Positions 62,822 to 64,000 of a stretch of 64,000 bases of DNA are shown here, one piece after another. Positions within the stretch are counted from its first letter, which is position 1. Each line of letters starts with the position of its first letter. The stretch lies in NCBI RefSeq assembly GCF_021556485.1, contig NZ_JAKGBW010000005.1, positions 124,001 through 188,000 of the forward strand, given 5' to 3'. The notes under the pieces were generated by a model that saw nothing but the letters and a program-made list of their open reading frames with translations, was not told the origin of the DNA and searched no databases. Both the position numbers and the translations under genes were made by a program. The stretch comes from Oceanobacillus alkalisoli (GTDB lineage Bacteria > Bacillota > Bacilli > Bacillales > Amphibacillaceae).

Positions 62822-64000
62822 ATGGATAAAGTATGGCTAAAACATTATCCGGATTATATAAGAAAGGAAATTAGTATACCTGACGAACCAATAACCGAAA
62901 TCCTAAAGAAGTCCATCACCCATTATGGTGACAACCCGGCCCTATATTTCTATGGAAATGAGATGACCTATAAAAGGTTAGGGGAGTTGGTAGATTCTTT
63001 TACTGCCGCACTTCAACAAGAAGCGTTTGAGCAAGGAGAAAGGGTAGCAATTATGCTCCCGAATTGTCCACAATATGTCATTAGTTATTATGGAATATTA
63101 CAAGCTGGTGGTATCGTAACACAGCTGAACCCAATGCTTGTAGAAAAAGAGTTGGAATACATTTTAAATGATTCAGATGCTGAAACGATTATAATTTATG
63201 AACATTTACTACCGGTTTTGAGGTCTATTATTGAAAATACATCTGTTAAACGAATAATTACAGTTAATTTTGAAGGTAAAGATACGAGGGACAGTGTAGC
63301 AATTGAATTTAACAGCTTTTTGAAAAGAGCAGAGCAATTACCAGTCGAAGTTGCCTTCAATCCATCTGAGGATATAGCAGTTTTACAATATACAGGCGGA
63401 ACTACGGGACGTTCAAAAGGGGCAATGTTGACCCATCGAAATTTATTTGCAAATGTATTACAAACATACGAGTACTTTCGAGATACTATGGAACTAGGAA
63501 AAGAGCGGACTCTAACTGCAATACCACTTTTCCATGTGTATGGAATGACTTCAGCGATGAATCTTTCAATCTTTATAGGTGCAAAAAGCATATTATTGCC
63601 TAAATTTGAAATTCAGGAAGTCCTACAAACAATAAAGGAGACCAAACCAACATCATTTCCTGGAGTACCTACTATGTATATTGCATTAATCAACCATCCA
63701 GATGTAGAAGCATATGGTCTGGATAGTATTCGTACTTGTAATAGTGGTAGTGCACCAATGCCGGTAGAGTTATTAAAGAAATTCCAAGAAAAAACCGGTG
63801 CGAAAATATTAGAAGGATATGGTCTCACAGAAACCTCACCAACAACACATTGTAATCCGTCCTTCGGTAATAGAAAACCTGGGAGTGTTGGTATTGGAGT
63901 ACCTTCTACGGATTATAAAATTGTTGATTTAGAAGAGGGTTCGAAAGAGCTTCCACCCGGTGAAATTGGCGAGGTTATTATTAAAGGACCACAAGTAATG
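62822..64000 (+). CDS. acyl-CoA synthetase (AMP-forming), C-terminus beyond window
   Basis: An open frame of 393 codons running off the right edge. It is an ANL-family ligase of the long-chain or 4-coumarate type, with P-loop QYTGGTTGRSKGAMLTHRN, IPLFHVYGM and LEGYGLTETSP. The C-terminal hinge and catalytic lysine lie outside. AGGGGG precedes ATG 62822. It differs clearly from the ligase at 60091, so the two probably accept different acids or serve different steps. Confidence 0.88.
   Translation, partial: MDKVWLKHYPDYIRKEISIPDEPITEILKKSITHYGDNPALYFYGNEMTYKRLGELVDSFTAALQQEAFEQGERVAIMLPNCPQYVISYYGILQAGGIVTQLNPMLVEKELEYILNDSDAETIIIYEHLLPVLRSIIENTSVKRIITVNFEGKDTRDSVAIEFNSFLKRAEQLPVEVAFNPSEDIAVLQYTGGTTGRSKGAMLTHRNLFANVLQTYEYFRDTMELGKERTLTAIPLFHVYGMTSAMNLSIFIGAKSILLPKFEIQEVLQTIKETKPTSFPGVPTMYIALINHPDVEAYGLDSIRTCNSGSAPMPVELLKKFQEKTGAKILEGYGLTETSPTTHCNPSFGNRKPGSVGIGVPSTDYKIVDLEEGSKELPPGEIGEVIIKGPQVM

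Overview
The window reads as a low-GC Gram-positive chromosome, most likely a halotolerant or alkaliphilic Bacillaceae (Oceanobacillus/Virgibacillus-like; this is inference, with no 16S present). The reasons are strong AGGAGG-type ribosome binding sites, frequent TTG and GTG starts, CcpA cre sites, XylR/ROK control of xylose genes, an MsmX-type shared sugar ATPase, AprX, and a SigO-YvrJ-RsoA set. There are no rRNA, tRNA, CRISPR or phage structural genes.

Layout. 0-6 kb: the 5' end of an iron alcohol dehydrogenase behind a sigma-54 promoter with two upstream activator dyads, its CBS-PAS-AAA+ activator, an SDR, an Rpn/PD-(D/E)XK nuclease-like protein and a YeiH-type exporter. 6-14 kb: a GntR-controlled divergon (aminotransferase, regulator and RocB-like peptidase facing a DctPQM TRAP transporter and a cupin), with a GTATAC-N-GTATAC operator on each promoter, then purU. 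14-32.5 kb: an arabinoxylan oligosaccharide regulon with GH43 xylosidase, XylR, two CUT1 ABC importers without ATPases, xylA, a frameshifted xylB, GH51 arabinofuranosidase and two YesL proteins. Three promoters carry matching XylR boxes. An unlinked modAB without modC lies inside this block. 32.7-41.6 kb: a ureohydrolase with an altered metal motif, a promoter-driven structured non-coding RNA candidate, msmX under two cre sites, a PucR-like regulator, an amber-interrupted zinc-ribbon gene, an NSS transporter, AprX, and sigO-yvrJ-rsoA.

42-54 kb: a TAXI-type TRAP system whose binding protein appears circularly permuted, divergent from an aminotransferase/TPP-enzyme/DUF3870 operon. Then come an acyl-CoA dehydrogenase, a CaiB CoA-transferase, an APC permease and a class III aminotransferase. 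Two of these genes have long terminator hairpins in their leaders. 54-64 kb: a TetR-associated catabolic operon with an ACAD10/11-type acyl-CoA dehydrogenase, SDR, TetR, APH-type kinase, ComB-like phosphatase, quinone oxidoreductase, two acyl-CoA ligases and a phosphotriesterase-like lactonase. Its content parallels the kinase/dehydrogenase logic of levulinate (lva) and 4-hydroxyacid catabolism, so I infer a lactone or 4-hydroxyacid degradation system.

The window also holds three copies of a ~116-bp palindromic MITE-like repeat with 15-bp terminal inverted repeats, inserted near sugar and transporter genes.
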